The notes under the pieces are model-generated. The model was given only the letters and a program-made list of their open reading frames with translations, had not been told where the DNA came from and ran no database searches. The position numbers were made by a program, and so were the translations under genes. From Euryodendron excelsum (taxonomy: Eukaryota; Streptophyta; Magnoliopsida; Ericales; Pentaphylacaceae), in the NCBI GenBank assembly GCA_033060915.1, contig CM065394.1, forward strand, positions 15,463,501 to 15,527,500: 64,000 nucleotides of DNA. The letters run 5' to 3'. Shown here one piece after another: positions 11,801-24,800 of the stretch (the stretch's first letter is position 1; every line of letters begins with the position of its first letter).

Positions 11801-12649
11801 AATAGGAAAATAGCGTAACACTTTTTGAGGAACCTTCTTATGCTTACTTAAATTAGGCTTCCATCTAGAGGCTCGACAATTCTGATTCGGACATTGTTGA
11901 AAATCTTTATACTCTTTCCAAAATAGTGCACAATTATTTGGGCATGCATGTATGGAGATGTAACCAAGGCCAAGATCACGCATTAATTTTCTTGCCTCAT
12001 AGTAGGATGTCGGAAGTGTCTCACCACAAGGAAGAGCATCCTTAAACAACTCCAAATATTTGTTGAATAGTTTGTCACTACAATTATAAGTTGTCTTCAC
12101 ATGAAGAAACTTAACAAGGAAAGACAACTTAGAGTACTTTTGGCAACCCGGATACAAATCAAGCTGTGCATCTGCCAATAGTCTAGTGTATTTCTTAGCT
12201 TTTTCGGACATAAGAGGATCACTACTAGATGCTTCCCCTCCACTAGTATGCATAAAGGTTCCCCTTTGAACATCATCTAATATTTCTACAACGTCATTAT
12301 ATAGATACTCATCTTGATCATCCATGCCGTCATGATCACATGATTCATGACCTTCATTGTGGTTTGGTAATTAAATAGGTTCACCATGATGTGTCCATCG
12401 GGTGTAGTCCTCTAAAATCCCATATAGAAACAAATGTTGCTTAACAATAGATAATTGCCTCACATACACATTTTGACATCTTGTACACGAACATCGAATT
12501 CTACCAGCTTTGTCTGCATGAGGTGTTGCAGCATCCATAAACTCCTGAACCCCCTGAATGTACTCAAAACACCATGTTTCCTGAAGTTGCATCCAACTTC
12601 TATCCATCAATGTATCCCTATCACCAGTCAAGTGAACAAGAGTTTTCAT
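8833..12649 (-). pseudogene. TNP2/TnpD-like CACTA transposase, two nonsense codons
   Basis: Four predicted exons on the minus strand (12,649-10,344; 10,251-9943; 9850-9763; 9678-8833) with GT/AG borders keep one frame of about 1,180 codons. Order of regions: a Transpos_assoc domain (about residues 17-90, DRSWM, then Cys-x-Cys-x2-Cys in IRCSCTRC and HLFLYGI), the Transposase_21 catalytic domain (about 180-480, with LMRDLGLGY, FNPFG, NDFPAYAMLSGW and CPIC), a DUF4218 region (about 700-800, HLAIHLP, WMYSVER, KARPEGSIAEAY), DUF4216 (FYGVLTDI, CDWWDF) and a very acidic tail. The frame is broken by TAA at 12,371-12,373 (codon 93) and TGA at 11,201-11,203 (codon 483). The second replaces an expected Arg in the usual GHRRYL motif and fits a CGA-to-TGA change. 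The large protein normally cuts and joins the element's ends. All else looks preserved, so inactivation is probably recent. Confidence 0.9.
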
Positions 12650-15600
12650 CAATCACGTGTCATGAAAAAATACACATTTTATATTCTAAACCTGCACCAC
12701 TAGTCCAGAGTAAAACATATACAAACACATATATATCATAAATAAAAAAGATATATAGAGTAATCGGAGACCATGTTTTCCTCTAAGAACACTATCAAGT
12801 TCCTTATCACCTAATATGATGCTAGTTGGTTTTGAGCAGATCACATCTATTGTATCATAAAATCACTGCTTTAAATGTTTAATTGAGTCTGAATGTTATG
12901 AATTGGGTAGGTTTAAAGGAATAAAATCTAAAGACATGTTGGTCCACTTATTTACATATAAGATGGTTCCTTTAAGATTATGCCTTAAGCAGTAAACTTT
13001 GTGAAGATATTACCAAAAAATACCATAAGACTCAGATTTGCAGTTAAAGAATGATGTGAATGTTTAAAAAAGGGGGGACTTTGGAAAAATATGAGAGGAA
13101 CAATGGAAGAGAGAGATTATATAATATGGGATTTGAAGTTCAAATTTTAAAAAATAAAATAAAAAAGCCCTTGATTTCACAGAGAATGAAATAAAAAATC
13201 AATTCCCTAAACACCAAAAAAAAAAAAAAAAAAAAAAGGAAGAAGCTAGTCGATATACTACAAAATTTACTCAATTGAATCACCAATCAAGTGAACAAGT
13301 GTTTTCACCGATCACGGGTCATGAAAAAATACACATTTCATATTCTAAACCTGCACCACTAGTCTAGAGTAGAACTTATACAAATACATGTATATCATAA
13401 ATAAAAAAGATATATAGAGTAATCGAAGACCATGTTTTCACCTAAGAACACTATCAAGTTCCTTACCACTTAATATGATGCTAGTTGGTTTTGAGCAGAT
13501 CACATCTATTGTATCATAAAATCACTGTTTTAAATGTTTAATTGACTCTGAATGTCATGAATTGGGTAGGTTTAAAGGAATAAAATCTGAAGACAGTTTG
13601 GTCCACTTATTTACATACAAGATGGTTCCTTTAAGACTATGCCTTAAGCAGTAAACTTTGTGAAGATATTAACAAAAAACACCATAAGACTCGGATTTGC
13701 AGTTAAAGAATGATGTGAATGTTCAAAAAAGGGGGGACTTTCGAAAAATATGGGAGGAACAATGGAAGAGACAGATTATATAATATGGGATTTGAAGGTC
13801 AAATTTTAAAAAATAAAATAAAAAAAGCCCTTGATTTCGCAGAGAATGAAATAAAAAATCAATTCCCTAAACACCAAAAAAAAAAAAAGAAACAAAAAAG
13901 GAAGAAGCTAGTTGATATACTACAAAATTTACTCAATTGAATCACCAATCAAGTGAACGAGGGTTTTCACCGATCACGGGTCATGAAAAAATACACATTT
14001 TATATTCTAAACCTGCACCACTAGTCCAGAGTAAAACTTATACAAATACATATATACCATAAATAAAAAAGATATATAGAGTAAACAGAGACCATGTTTT
14101 CACCTAAGAACACTATCAAGTTCCTTATCACCTAATATGATGCTAGTTGGTTTTGAGCAGATCACATCTATTGTATCATAAAATCACTGTTTTAAATGTT
14201 TAATTGACTCTGAATGTCATGAATTGGGTAGGTTTAAAGGAATAAAATCTGAAGACAGTTTGGTCCACTTATTTACATACAAGATGGTTCCTTTAAGACT
14301 ATGCCTTAAGCAATAAACTTTGTGAAGATATTAACAAAAAACACCATAAGACTCGGATTTGCAGTTAAAGAATGATGTGAATGTTCAAAAAAGGGGGGAC
14401 TTTCGAAAAATATGGGAGGAACAATGGAAGAGACAGATTATATAATATGGGATTTGAAGGTCAAATTTTAAAAAATAAAATAAAAAAGCCCTTGATTTCG
14501 CAGAGAATGAAATAAAAAATCAATTCCCTAAACACCAAAAAAAAAAAAAGAAACAAAAAAGGAAGAAGCTAGTTGATATACTACAAAATTTACTCAATTG
14601 AATCACCAATCAAGTGAACGAGGGTTTTCACCGATCACGGGTCATGAAAAAATACACATTTTATATTCTAAACCTGCACCACTAGTCCAGAGTAAAACTT
14701 ATACAAATACATATATACCATAAATAAAAAAGATATATAGAGTAAACAGAGACCATGTTTTCACCTAAGAACACTATCAAGTTCCTTATCACCTAATATG
14801 ATGCTAGTTGGTTTTTAGCAGATCACATCTATTGTATCATAAAATCACTGTTTTAAATGTTTAATTGACTCTGAATGTCATGAATTGGGTAGGTTTAAAG
14901 GAATAAAATCTGAAGACAGTTTGGTCCACTTATTTACATACAAGATGGTTCCTTTAAGACTATGCCTTAAGCAGTAAACTTTGTGAAGATATTAACAAAA
15001 AACACCATAAGACTCGGATTTGCAGTTAAAGAATGATGTGAATGTTTAAAAAAGGGGGGACTTTAGAAAAATATGAGAGGAACAATGGAAGAGACAGATT
15101 ATATAATATGGGATTTGAAGGTCAAATTTTAAAAAATAAAATAAAAAAGCCCTTGATTTCGCAGAGAATGAAATAAAAAATCAATTCCCTAAACACCAAA
15201 AAAAAAAAAGAAACAAAAAAGGAAGAAGCTAGTTGATATACTACAAAATTTACTCAATTGAATCACCAATCAAGTGAACGAGGGTTTTCACCGATCACGG
15301 GTCATGAAAAAATACACATTTTATATTCTAAACCTGCACCACTAGTCCAGAGTAAAACTTATACAAATACATAAATACCATAAATAAAAAAGATATATAG
15401 AGTAAACAGAGACCATGTTTTCACCTAAGAACACTATCAAGTTCCTTATCACCTAATATGATGCTAGTTGGCTTTGAGCAGATCACGTCTATTGTATAGT
15501 AAAATCACTGTTTTAAATGGTTAATTGAGTCTGAATGTTATGAATTTGGTAGGTTTAAAGGAATAAAATCTGAAGACATTTTGGTCCACTTATTTACATA

Positions 15601-15930
15601 CAAGATGGTTCCTTTAAGACTATGCCTTAAGCACCAAACTTTGTGAAGATATTGCCAGAAAACACCATAAGACTCTGCTTTGTAGTTAAAGAATGCTGTG
15701 AATGTTTAAAAAAGAGGGGAACTTTGGAAAAATATGAGAGGAACAATGGAAGAGAGAGATTATATAATATGAGATTTGAAGGTAAAATTTAAAAATAAAT
15801 AAATAAAGCCCTTGATTTCGCAGAGAATGAAATAATAAAATCAATTCCCCAAACAACAAAAAAAAAAAAAAAGAAAAAGAAAAAAGGAAGAAGCAAGTCA
15901 ATATACTACAAAATTTACTCAATTGAATCA
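12620..15930 (-). repeat. Five tandem 660-bp copies of the transposase 5' region
   Basis: Five direct units start near 12,620, 13,279, 13,941, 14,602 and 15,262 and end at about 15,930 (lengths about 659-668). Units 2-4 are nearly identical, and units 1 and 5 more diverged. Each unit includes on the minus strand an acceptor-like GTGGTGCAG, a short leader and a segment matching the first ten codons of the transposase. Only unit 1 has the real ATG; in the others the ATG context is altered. Each also has a poly(A) run of 12-22 bases and a GGGGGG motif. This looks like amplification of the promoter/first-exon border. The 73- and 78-residue frames here are shadows. Confidence 0.88.
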
Positions 15931-16640
15931 GGTAGTCAAAGAAATTAGTAGATAACGCACCAAAATCTCAATCTATACATGAACAATAACACCATTGCAA
16001 ACCCATTTCGCACATTCCACAAACGGATAAATTTGTATTTTTTATTTTTTGTCATTAACTGAACTTTGTACATATCTCGGCTCCTAGTTGGGCCTCTCAC
16101 TCCCATTGCAAACCCATTTTTCCTCTCTCTACATCTGTGTGTGTGTGTGTGTGTGAATTTGTCTCTATGTATGTATAAATGTATGTATAGAAAACCCAAC
16201 ACACAAAAGTGATGCAACTGAACACAGCCTTTACATAAAGCAATTAACATAAATCGCACACTAAAATCACAACAAAAAATATAATGACTTGTTGAGATTG
16301 AAAATCATACTTGATAAAGTGTTCAATGCGAGTGGATGGTGACAGATCGATTGCTCACAAGGCAGCCGCTGCTACAATCACACCATAGAAAAAATCGCTT
16401 ATTGCTTGTACAAACTGTGAAGTCATAATATGCAGTGATACAGAGGAAGCAATTTCAAGAGAGAAAAAATAAACTAACCTGCTCAAAGAGAACTGTCAAA
16501 GTGAGGCAAGGAAACCTAGTTGGTTTAGGTTTGAAGGAAGAGTCACGGCCGGTAAGGTAAGGAAGGGGAAAGTTTTTCCCTCCAGACAGCTCGGGTTGTT
16601 AAACGTGGCCGTTTGTACAGATTTGCTTAGAAGATTAAGA
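15931..16640 (-). promoter_or_regulatory. Putative promoter and leader region of the large transposase
   Basis: This precedes the 660-bp array in the direction of transcription. Two donor-like sites on the minus strand (CAA|GTATGA at 16,311 and GAGCAG|GTTAGT near 16,480) mark candidate non-coding exons. The first has a relative upstream of the small gene at 8680-8800. A GC-richer stretch at 16,540-16,620 stands out from its surroundings and may be the promoter core. A short TG microsatellite lies at 16,136-16,154. No clear TATA box is seen. Confidence 0.4.
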
Positions 16641-16893
16641 TTTTTAATAATTTTAGCTATTTTTATAATATTGGTCAGTTATTAATACAACGTTTTTCCC
16701 TTAACAATAGCTAGAATTTTTGGCAATTACCTAATTATTACATGTCCCATGTTATAACAAAAACCAACTTATTTTTGGGGAATTGAAAATTATGTTTTTT
16801 CTTTTTATCATTGAATATTTTTAACTTTTTTCTTTATATCTTATCCGCAACAATTTATAAACAAGAACTAAACCATTGAGTTAGTAGTTCTTT
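16641..16893. other. AT-rich spacer
   Basis: Very AT-rich, with no gene or repeat recognised. Confidence 0.4.
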
Positions 16894-18290
16894 AATCCTT
16901 GTTGCAATTTGAAAGTTAAGATTACTTTGATTAATTCTCCAATACATTTTCCTAAAAGGCATTCACAAGAAATTTTTAAAACCCTTATTTACAATCAAAT
17001 ATTACGATTGTATGCCCATTCCAAATTAAAAAAATATAAACAAAAAAGATGAGATGGAGGATAGGTAAAAAAATTTTGGAGTCCGCAAATTTTTTTAGTC
17101 CTTACAAAGTGTGATTAAGGTCCTAGTTCTACATTTTATTTTTTGCAAAAAAAAAAAAAATCCCACACCAGATGAGAAAAAAAACACTATAAAAATAAGG
17201 CTCAAAATCAATTACACTAGTTAACTTAAAGACAAAAAAAAAAAAAAAAAAACAAAAAACTGGTGTAACCAAAAATATAAATTGTACATAAATTTTTGGA
17301 AGGCCCAACTTTTTAGAAACCTTATATGCTAAGCTATATTATTAGACTCGGGTATGGGTATCATATGTGGGTACATGTCTAAGCGTCGAATTTGTTTATT
17401 TCTCATGTCCAAGGACAGTTGAACACAGCTAAATTTTATATTTTAATCCTTGTTGCAATTTCAATGTTCAGATTACTTTGATTAATTCGCCAATATATTT
17501 TCCTACAAGGCATTCACAAGAAATTTTTAAAACCTTTATTTACAATCAAATATTACTATTGTATGTCCATTCCAAATGAGACGGAGAATAGGTCAAAATT
17601 TTTTGGAGTCCTCAAATTTTTTTAGACCTTACAAAGTGTGATTAAGGTCCTAGTTCTACATTTTCTTTTTTGCAAAAAAAAAAAAAACAAAACCCATACC
17701 AGAGGAGAAAAAAAAACACTATAAAAATAAGGCTCAAAATCAATCACACTAGATAACTTAAACACAAAAAAATAAAAAAATAAAAACTGCTGGAACCAAA
17801 TTTTTGGAAGGCCCAACTTTTTAGAAACCTTATATGCTAAGCTATGTTATTGGACTCGGGTACGGATGTCATGTGCAGGTATGTATCTAAGTGTTAGATT
17901 TGTTTAATTCTCATGTCCAAGGACTCTTGAACACAGCTAAATTTTATATTTTAATCCTTGTTGCAATTTGAAAGTTAAGATTATGTCCATTCTAGATTAA
18001 AAAAATATAAACCCAAAAGATGAGATGGAGGATAGGTCAAAATTTTTTGGAGTGCTCAATTTTTTTTAGACCTTACAGAGTGTGATTAAGGCCCTAGCTG
18101 GTTCTAAATTTTCTTTTTTGCAAAAAAAAAAAAAAAAAACCCATACCAGATGAGAAAAAAAATGCTATAAAAATAAGGCTCAAAATCAATTATACTAGAT
18201 AACTTAAACACAAAAAAAAAACTGGTGGAACCAAAAAAATAAATTGTACATAAATTTTTGGAAAGCTAAACTTAAATTGTACATAACATT
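16894..18290. repeat. Three direct copies of a 350-550-bp repeat
   Basis: A segment starting AATCCTTGTTGCAATTT recurs at about 16,894, 17,443 and 17,952. Common landmarks are AATATT..TCCTACAAGGCATTCACAAG (copies 1 and 2), GATGAGATGGAGGATAGGT, TTTTTTTAG.CCTTACA and GAAAGGCCCAACTTTTTAG. Copy 3 is shortened. Poly(A) runs of 12-19 bases lie within each unit. No coding potential is seen. Confidence 0.75.
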
Positions 18291-18326
18291 CCTAATCCAA
18301 CATCCATACAATAAAATAGTTTTTAG

Positions 18327-18730
18327 TTTATCACAAAATTAGGCCTTATAGAAGCATCATCGACCTATTCTTTAAGAATAACCTAAAAAAAGAAACATCA
18401 AAATATTAGATTCAATAATAAATTACACAATAAAGATAATTAATAAATATGCATGTATTTATATGGGGTTATTGAAATAAAAATGTAATTTACATCACGA
18501 GCATGCCAAGCTACATGTCGGTCGACAGATTCTCCATCAGTTTTAATATATTACCGAGATCTTTCTAAGAGAGCATTAGGTTTCTGGGCATTCTAAACAA
18601 AAAGTTTATAGAAATTTGGACCCAATGGTTCTCCACCAGATTCTGCCAAAGGATTCGTACTAATAAGAAGTCCCTCGGCTAATTTGAGTTTCGAAACACC
18701 AAAACAAAGCAAAGAAACCTTTACTCCTTC
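18327..18730 (-). pseudogene. Exon-like fragments, possibly captured host gene
   Basis: A minus-strand segment at 18,494-18,730 behaves like an exon: acceptor TTGTTGTAG before it, donor GAT|GTAAAT after it, length 237 bp (79 codons). It has protein-like content, including LAEGLLISTNPLAESGGEPL and GPNFYKLF, followed by YIKTDGESVDRHVAWHARD, broken by one TAG and one TAA. A second piece at about 18,327-18,382 begins after TTTTTTTAG and continues VILKE (stop) VDDASIRPNFVIN. It is not a transposon protein I know. CACTA elements are known to capture host exons, and that is my inference; the source gene is not recognised. Confidence 0.5.
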
Positions 18731-18849
18731 CTACAACAATGAGTACAATGTCTTAAAAATATGAAAGAAAATTCTTATATATAACACAAGTAAAAAAATT
18801 AACAGGATCGCCAATAAAAAAACAAATATTTCTAAAAAAAAAGTAAGGA

Positions 18850-21800
18850 AAAAATATAACAACTCTTAGACTAAGAGTCCGGCAACCATGCCGCTGCTTC
18901 CCATACATCATTCATGCCTAGAACATGCTACGTGTGAGGTTTGACGGACTTCCGAGACCGTTTGAGGGTTTTAGTACCGAAACAGGTTGAAAAACAGTTT
19001 CTTCACAAAAAAAAGTATGGAGAAAATGCCACAACTCTTGGACCGAGAGTCCGGCAACCATGCCATTTCTTCCCACACGTCACTCATACCTAGAACATGC
19101 TACGTGTGAAGTTTGATGGACTTCCGAGACCGTTTGAGGGTTTTAGTACCAAAACGAGTTGAAAAAAAGTTTTTTCCCAAAAAAAAGGAAACAATATCAC
19201 AACTCTTACACCGGGAGTCCACCAACAGTGTCATTTTTTTTCACACGTCACTCATGCCTAGAACATGCTACGTGTGAAGTTTGACGGACTTTTGTGACCG
19301 TTTAAGGGTTTTAGTATCGTAACGGTTTGAAAAACACGTTTATCTAAAAAAAAGTAAGGAAAAAATGCCACAACTCTAACACCGTGAGTCCAGAAACCGT
19401 GCCGTTTCTTCCCACCCATCACTCATGCCTAGAACATGCTACGTGTCAAGTTTGATGGACTTCTGAGGACGTTTGGGGGTTTTAGTGCCGAAAGTGCTTG
19501 AAAAACACATTTTTCTCAAAAAAAAGTAAGGAAAAAATATCACAACTCTAACACCGTGAGTCCGGCAACTGTGCCATCTCTTTCTACATGTCACCCGTGC
19601 CTAGAACTTGCTACGTGTCAAGTTTGACGGACTCCCAAAGCTGTTTGGGGGTTTTAGTACCGTAACGACTTGAAAAACACGTTTTTCTAAAAATAAAGTA
19701 AGGAAAAAATGCCACAACTCTAACACCGTGAGACTGGCAGCCGCGCCATTTCTTTCCACATGTCACTCATGTGTAGAACATGCTACGTGTGAAGTTTGAC
19801 GGACTTCTATGACTGTTTGAGGGTTTCAGTACCGAAACGAGTTGAAAAATAGTTTTTTCTCCAAGAAAAGTAAGGAAAAAATATCATAACTCGAACACCG
19901 GGAGTCCGACAACCATGCCGCTTCTTCCCACACATCACTCATGCCTAGAACATGCTACCTGTGAAGTTTGACGGACTTCAATGACCGTTTGAGGGTTTTA
20001 GTACCGAAACGAGTTGAAAAACAGTTTTTTCTAAAAACAAAGGAAGGAAAAAATGCCACAACTTTGACACCGTGTTTTCGGCAACTGTGCCGTTTCCTTC
20101 TACACGTCACCCGTGCCTAGAACTTGCTACGTGTCAAGTTTGACGGACTTTCGAGGCTGTTTGGGGGTTTTAATACCGTAACGCCTTGAAAAATACATTT
20201 TTCTAAAAAAAAACAGTATGGAAAAAATGTCACAACTCTAACACCGTGACTCCGGCAACCGTTCCGTTTCTTCCTACACATCACTCATGCCCAGAATATG
20301 CTACGTGTGAAGTTTGACGGACTTCTATGAACGTTTGAGGGTTTTAGTACCGAAACGAGTTGAAAAATAGTTTTTTCAAAAAAAAAAGTAAGGAAAAAGA
20401 GCCACAACTCTAACACCCTGAGTCCGGCAAGCGTGCCGTTTCTTCCCACACATCACTCGTGCCTAGAACATGCTACGTGTCAAGTTTGATGGACTTCTGA
20501 GGACGTTTGGGGGTTTTAGTGCCGAAACTGCTTGAAAAACACATTTTTCTCAAAAAAAAGTAAGGAAAAAATATCACAACTCTAACACCGTGAGTCCGGC
20601 AACTGTGCCGTTTCTTTATACACGTCACCTGTGCCTAGAACTTCCAACGTGTCAAGTTTGAAGGACTTCCGAGGCTGTTTGGGGGTTTTAGTACCGTAAC
20701 GGCTTGAAAAACACGTTATTTTAAAAAAAAAGTAAGGAAAAAATGCCACAGCTCTAACACCGTGAGGCGGGCAAGCGTGCCGTTTCTTCCCACACATCAC
20801 TCGTGCCTAGAACATGTTACGTGTCAATTTTGATGGACTTCCGAGGCAGTTTGGAGGTTTTAGTGCCGAAAGTGCTTGAAAAACACATTTTTCTCAAAAA
20901 AAAAGTAAGGAAAAAATATCACAACTCTAACACCGTGAGTCTGGCAACTGTGCTGTTTCTTTCTACACGTCACCCGTGCCTAGAACTTCCAACGTGTCAA
21001 GTTTGAAGGACTTCCGAGCCTGTTTGGCGGTTTTAGTACCGTAACGGCTTGAAAAACACGTTTTTCTAAAAATAAAGTAAGGAAAAAATGCCACAACTCT
21101 AACACCGTGAGACTGGCAGCCGCGCCGTGTCTTCCCACACGTCACTCATGCCTAGAACATGCTACGTGTGAAGTTTGACGGACTTCTATGACTGTTTGAG
21201 GGTTTCAGTACCGAAACGAGTTGAAAAATAGTTTTTCCTCCAAAAAAAGTAAGGAAAAAATATCATAACAATAACACCGGGAGTCCGACAACCGTGCCGC
21301 TTCTTCCCACACATCACTCATGCCTAGAACATGCTACCCGTGAAGTTTGACGGACTTCAATGACCGTTTGAGGGTTTTAGTACCGAAACGAGTTGAAAAA
21401 CAGTTTTTTCTAAAAACAAAGTAAGGAAAAAATGCCACAACTTTGACACTGTGTTTTCGGCAACTGTGCCGTTTCCTTCTACACGTCACCCGTGCCTAGA
21501 ACTTGCTACGTGTCAAGTTTGACGGACTTTCGAGGCTGTTTGGGGGTTTTAATACCGTAACGCCTTGAAAAATACGTTTTTCTAAAAAAAAAAAGGTACG
21601 AAAAAAATGTCACAACTCTAACACCGTGACTCCGGCAACCGTTCCGTTTCTTCCCACACATCACTCATGCCCAGAATATGCTACGTGCGAAGTTTGACGG
21701 ACTTCTATGACCGTTTGAGGGTTTTAGTACCGAAACGAGTTGAAAAATAGTTTTTTCAAAAAAAAAAAGTAAGGAAAAAGAGCCACAACTCTAACACCCT

Positions 21801-24800
21801 GAGTCCGGCAAGTGTGCCGTTTCTTCCCACACATCACTCGTGCCTAGAACATGCTACGTGTCAAGTTTGATGGACTTCTGAGGACGTTTGGGGGTTTTAG
21901 TGCCGAAACTGCTTGAAAAACACATTTTTCTCAAAAAAAAGTAAGGAAAAAATATCACAACTCTAACACCGTGAGTCCGGCAACTGTGCCGTTTCTTTAT
22001 ACACGTCACCTGTGCCTAGAACTTCCAACGTGTCAAGTTTGAAGGACTTCCGAGGCTGTTTGGGGGTTTTAGTACCGTAACGGCTTGAAAAACACGTTAT
22101 TTTTTTAAAAAAAAAGTAAGGAAAAAATGCCACAGCTCTAACACCGTGAGGCGGGCAAGCGTGCCGTTTCTTCCCACACATCACTCGTGCCTAGAACATG
22201 TTACGTGTCAATTTTGATGGACTTCCGAGGCAGTTTGGAGGTTTTAGTGCCGAAAGTGCTTGAAAAACACATTTTTCTCAAAAAAAAGTAAGGAAAAAAT
22301 ATCACAACTCTAACACCGTGAGTCTGGCAACTGTGCTGTTTCTTTCTACACGTCACCCGTGCCTAGAACTTCCAACGTGTCAAGTTTGAAGGACTTCCGA
22401 GGCTGTTTGGGGGTTTTAGTACCGTAACGGCTTGAAAAACACGTTAATCTAAAAAAAAGTAAGGAAAAAATGCCACAGCTCTAACACCGTGAGTCGGGCA
22501 AGCGTGCCGTTTCTTCCCACACGTCACTCGTGCCTAGAACATGTTACGTGTCAATTTTGATGGACTTCCGAGGCAGTTTGGAGGTTTTAGTGCCGAAAGT
22601 GCTTGAAAAACACATTTTTCTCAAAAAAAAGTAAAGAAAAAATATCACAACTCTAACACCGTGAGTCTGGCAACTGTGCCGTTTCTTTCTACACGTCACC
22701 CGTGCCTAGAACTTCCAACGTGTCAAGTTTGAAGGACTTCTGAGGCTGTTTGGGGGTTTTAGTACCGTAATGGCTTGAAAAACACGTTTTTCTAGAAATA
22801 AAGTAAGGAAAAAATGCCACAACTCTAACACCGTGAGACTGGCAGCCACGCCGTTTCTTCCCACACGTCACTCATGCGTAGAACATGCTACGTGTGAAGT
22901 TTGACGGACTTCTACGACTGTATGAGGGTTTCAGTACCGAAACGAGTTGAAAAATAGTTTTTTCTCCAAAAAAAGTAAGGAAAAAATATCATAACAATAA
23001 CACCGGGAGTCCGACAACTGTGCCGCTACTTCCCACACATCACTCATGCCTAGAACATGCTACCTGTGAAGTTTGACGGACTTCAATGACCGTTTGAGGG
23101 TTTTAGTACCGAAACAAGTTGAAAAACAGTTTTTTCTAAAAACAAAGTAAGGAAAAAATGCCACAACTTTGACACTGTGTTTTCGGCAACTGTGCTGTTT
23201 CCTTCTACACGTCACCCGTGCCTAGAACTAGCTACGTGTCAAGTTTGACGGACTTTCTAGGCTGTTTGGGGGTTTTAATACCGTAACGCCTTGAAAAACA
23301 CGTTTTTCCAAAAAAAAAAGTACGGAAAAAATGTCACAACTCTAACCCCGTGACTCCAGCAACCGTTTCGTTTCTTCCCACACATCACTCATGCCCAGAA
23401 TATGCTACGTGTGAAGTTTGACGGACTTCTATGACCGTTTGAGGGTTTTAGTACCGAAATGAGTTGAAAAATAGTTCTTTCAAAAAAAAAAGTAAGGAAA
23501 AAAGCCACAACTCTAACACCCTGAGTCCGGCAAGCATGCCGTTTCTTCCCACACATCACTCGTGCCTAGAACATGCTATGTGTCAAGTTTGATGGACTTC
23601 TGAGGACGTTTGGGGGTTTTAGTGCCGAAAGTGCTTGAAAAACACATTTTTCTCAAAAAAAAAGTAAGAAAAAAATATCACAACTCTAACACCATGAGTC
23701 CGGTAACTGTGCCGTTTCTTTCTACACATCACCCGTGCCTAGAACTTCCAACGTGTCAAGTTTGAAGGACTTCCGAGGCTGTTTGGGGATTTTAGTACCG
23801 TAACAGCTTGAAAAACACGTTATTCTAAAAAAAAGTAAAGGAAAAAATGCCACAGCTCTAACACCGTGAGTCGGGCAAGCGTACCGTTTCTTCCCACACA
23901 TCACTCGTGCCTAGAAAATGTTACGTGTCAATTTTGATGGACTTCCGAGGCAGTTTGGAGGTTTTAGTGCCGAAAGTGCTTGAAAAACACATTTTTCTCA
24001 ATAAAAAGTAAGGAAAAAATATCACAACTCTAACACTTGCCTAGAACTTGCAATGTTTCAATTTTGACGGACTTCCGAGGCGGTTTGGGGGTTTTAGTAC
24101 CGTAACGGTTTGAAAAACACGTTTTTCTAAAAAAAAAGTAAGGAAAAATGCCATAACTCTAACACCGTGAGTAAGGCAACCGTGCCGTTTCTTCCTACAC
24201 ATCACTCATGCCTAGAACATGCTACATGTGATGTTTGACGGGCTTCCGAGGCCGTTTGGGGGTTTTAGTACCGAAAGTGCTTGAAAAACACATTTTTTTC
24301 AAAAAAAGTAAGGGAAAAATTTCACAACTCTAACACTGTGAGTTCGGCAACTATGCCGTTTCTTTCTACACGTCACCCGTGCCTAGAACTTGCTACGTGT
24401 CAAGTTTGACAGACTTCCGAGGCTGTTTGGGGGTTTTAGTACCGTAACGGCTTGAAAAACACGTTTTTCTAAAAAAAAAGTAAGGAAAAAATACCACAAC
24501 TCTAACACCGTGAGTCCGGCAACCATTCCGTTTCTTCCCACACGTCACTCATGCCTAGAATATGCTACGTGTGAAGTTTGACGGACTTCTATGACCGTTT
24601 GAGGGTTTTAGTACTGAAACGAGTTGAAAAACAGTTTTTTCTAAAAAAAATGTAAGGAAAAAATGCCACAACTCTAACACCGTGAGTCCGGCAAGCGTGC
24701 CGTTTTTTTCCACACATCACTCGTGCCTAGAACATGCTACGTGTCAAGTTTGATGGACTTCTGAGGCCGTTTGGGGCTTTTAGTGCCGAAAGTGCTTGAA

